64,000 nucleotides of DNA from Macrothele yani (Eukaryota > Arthropoda > Arachnida > Araneae > Macrothelidae), in assembly GCA_039090855.1 (NCBI GenBank), contig CM077022.1, positions 71,634,971-71,698,970 on the forward strand, read 5' to 3'. This document shows positions 62,991 to 64,000 of this stretch, piece by piece; the stretch's first letter is position 1; each line of letters starts with the position of its first letter. A program made the translations under genes and the position numbers. Below the pieces are notes generated by a model. That model made no database searches and had not been told where the DNA came from. It worked only from the letters and a program-made list of their open reading frames with translations.

Positions 62991-63079
62991 GTTGGTGTTT
63001 AACTTTATCTTCATGAATTTCTCAAGAACGTTTGTAAGCTATATAGCTTAAAAGCCATTTGCGGGTAACGAGAATCCAA

Positions 63080-63185
63080 TACAAACCATCCAGCTCCGGA
63101 GTCGAATGCTTTTCCAATTAAGTTACACGGACAAGTGCTTATCGCTGCTACTTGCCGTCTTGACATCTGCGTCATTTCTGTAGTA
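63080..63185 (-). mobile_element. Relic LTR or SINE head of the second TRIM family
   Basis: On the minus strand it reads CAGATGTCAAGACGGCAA, then GTCCGTGTAACTTAATTGG and GACTCCGGAG. This parallels the LTR at 32170-32308 (GTGTCAAGACGACAA, GTCCGTGTAGCTTAGTTGG, TACTCCGGAG). The B-box side is eroded and no partner LTR or PBS is visible. Confidence 0.5.
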
Positions 63186-63194
63186 CGTGATATA

Positions 63195-64000
63195 CACTAT
63201 ATTGACAAAGGTCTACCCCTTCAAAAGCAAATGAACGGATCCGCTGCGTTGTTAAGATGCGCGGTACAGCTGCAAACGATATAAAAACAAGCCTGCAGCT
63301 GATCGCGATCATATCGCACTGTCAGGTTGAGTGAAGATGTCACGGAGGGAGAGAACTGACTTTGAGAAAAGGAAAGATTGTTGGGTGTTATATTAGTGTG
63401 TTGTCCATAAGAGAAATCGAGAGGCGTTTAAACATACCCAAGTCAACTGTTTTGGAAGTACTGAATAAGTGGAAGACACATGAAGCAGCAAAACGCACGG
63501 GCAGACCAAAGAAAATCAGTGACAGAGGACGTCGAAGCCTCAGGAGAGTCCTTACAGCTAATCGACGGAGTACTGCACAAGACCTCACTGTACAGGTGAG
63601 CAAAAATGCTGGAACCGTGGTATGTACGCGCACCATTTGCAGAGAACTTCATTCCATGGGTTACCGTAGTCGTGCGGCTGCTCATAAGCCTTTCATCTCC
63701 ACTCGGAATGCTGCTCGTCGTTTAGCATGGTGTAAAGAACATTTATCGTGGACCGTAGATAAATTGAAACGGGTCCTATGGACTGATGAATCCAGACACA
63801 CGATCCACCAGTCTGATGGTTGTGTGTGGGTATGGCGGCAGCCGGAGGAATGCTATGTACCACAGTGTAGGCCTACTGTTTCTACGGTCAAGTTTGGAGC
63901 TGGCAGTGTACTCGCGTGGGGTGCTTTTCGTGGTATGGTCCCGTCCCAATGGTTATCATGGACAAACCTATTGACCAGCACGTCTACCCCGATATTCTGG
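63195..64000 (+). mobile_element. Tc1-like element, family B copy 3, cut by the window end
   Basis: Left end CACTATATTGACAAAGGTC after TA at 63193-63194. The sequence follows family B to the end of the window. Confidence 0.88.
63337..64000 (+). pseudogene. Tc1-like transposase, family B copy 3, partial
   Basis: It starts MSRRERTDFEK at 63337. After an early frameshift come REIERRLNIPKSTVLEVLNK, KRTGRPKKISDRGRRSLRR, ELHSMGYRSRAAAHKPF, LAWCKEHLSWTVD, VLWTDESRHTIHQSDG (first Asp) and FGAGSVLAWGAFRGMVPSQW. A 9-bp deletion removes three codons (Gly-Val-Pro) found in the other copies after KWKTH. It is the best guide to the family B N-terminal half; second Asp and Glu lie beyond the window. Confidence 0.82.

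Overview
This window looks like a repeat-rich stretch of an animal nuclear genome, most likely an arthropod and perhaps a chelicerate. The clade is an inference from the style of the Tc1/mariner, hAT, RTE and tRNA-SINE families, not proof. I find no convincing host exon, no rRNA and no free-standing tRNA gene. Almost everything that can be recognised is a transposable element or a tandem repeat, usually decayed and often nested. Nearly all open frames are remnants of transposases or reverse transcriptases.

Layout. 0-8.6 kb: a LINE C-terminal scrap, then an RTE-type LINE split by a nearly complete 6.7-kb L1/Tx1-like LINE with a target duplication, then two further LINE scraps. 8.7-11.8 kb: a solo LTR of a miniature LTR element with a tRNA-like promoter (Helenus-like TRIM), a tRNA-derived SINE (SINE-A), a TTAA-flanked palindromic MITE and a hAT element that keeps only a BED finger. 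12.7-18.2 kb: a Harbinger-like MITE, a mariner, and a second mariner-like element holding SINE-A, then Tigger, then Tc1, nested in that order. 18.4-26.7 kb: Tc1 families B and C, an unexplained 2.1-kb insertion, RTE copies (one with a 5' inversion) and a full Helenus-like TRIM. 26.7-35.9 kb: Tc1 families E and F back to back, mariner-like fragments, a second SINE family, a second TRIM family and a hAT element with 8-bp duplications. 36-43.5 kb: a piggyBac-like remnant holding a deleted Tc1, Tc1-C holding SINE-A, Tc1-E, clustered SINEs and Tc1-G. 43.5-50 kb: Tc1-F copies, one split by a 3.6-kb AT-rich non-coding element with 37-bp terminal repeats and 5-bp target duplications. 50-64 kb: 109-bp, 173-bp and 145-bp tandem repeats, a hAT element holding Tc1-H, a second BED-finger hAT, a Tc1 with an internal triplication, another TRIM, a mariner remnant and a Tc1-B copy running off the window.

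Functional picture. Autonomous elements of several superfamilies (L1/Tx1-like and RTE LINEs; Tc1, mariner, pogo/Tigger, hAT, piggyBac) left copies here. Non-autonomous elements (SINEs, TRIMs, MITEs, deletion derivatives) appear to have used their machinery. Insertions inside insertions give a relative timeline. The most interesting items are the Pol III-promoter TRIMs, the 3.6-kb TIR element of unknown superfamily, the unexplained 2.1-kb insertion in Tc1-C, and the 145-bp repeat that places a DR1-type nuclear-receptor motif once per unit. All matches were made by eye, so element ends are good to a few bases only where a target duplication is quoted.
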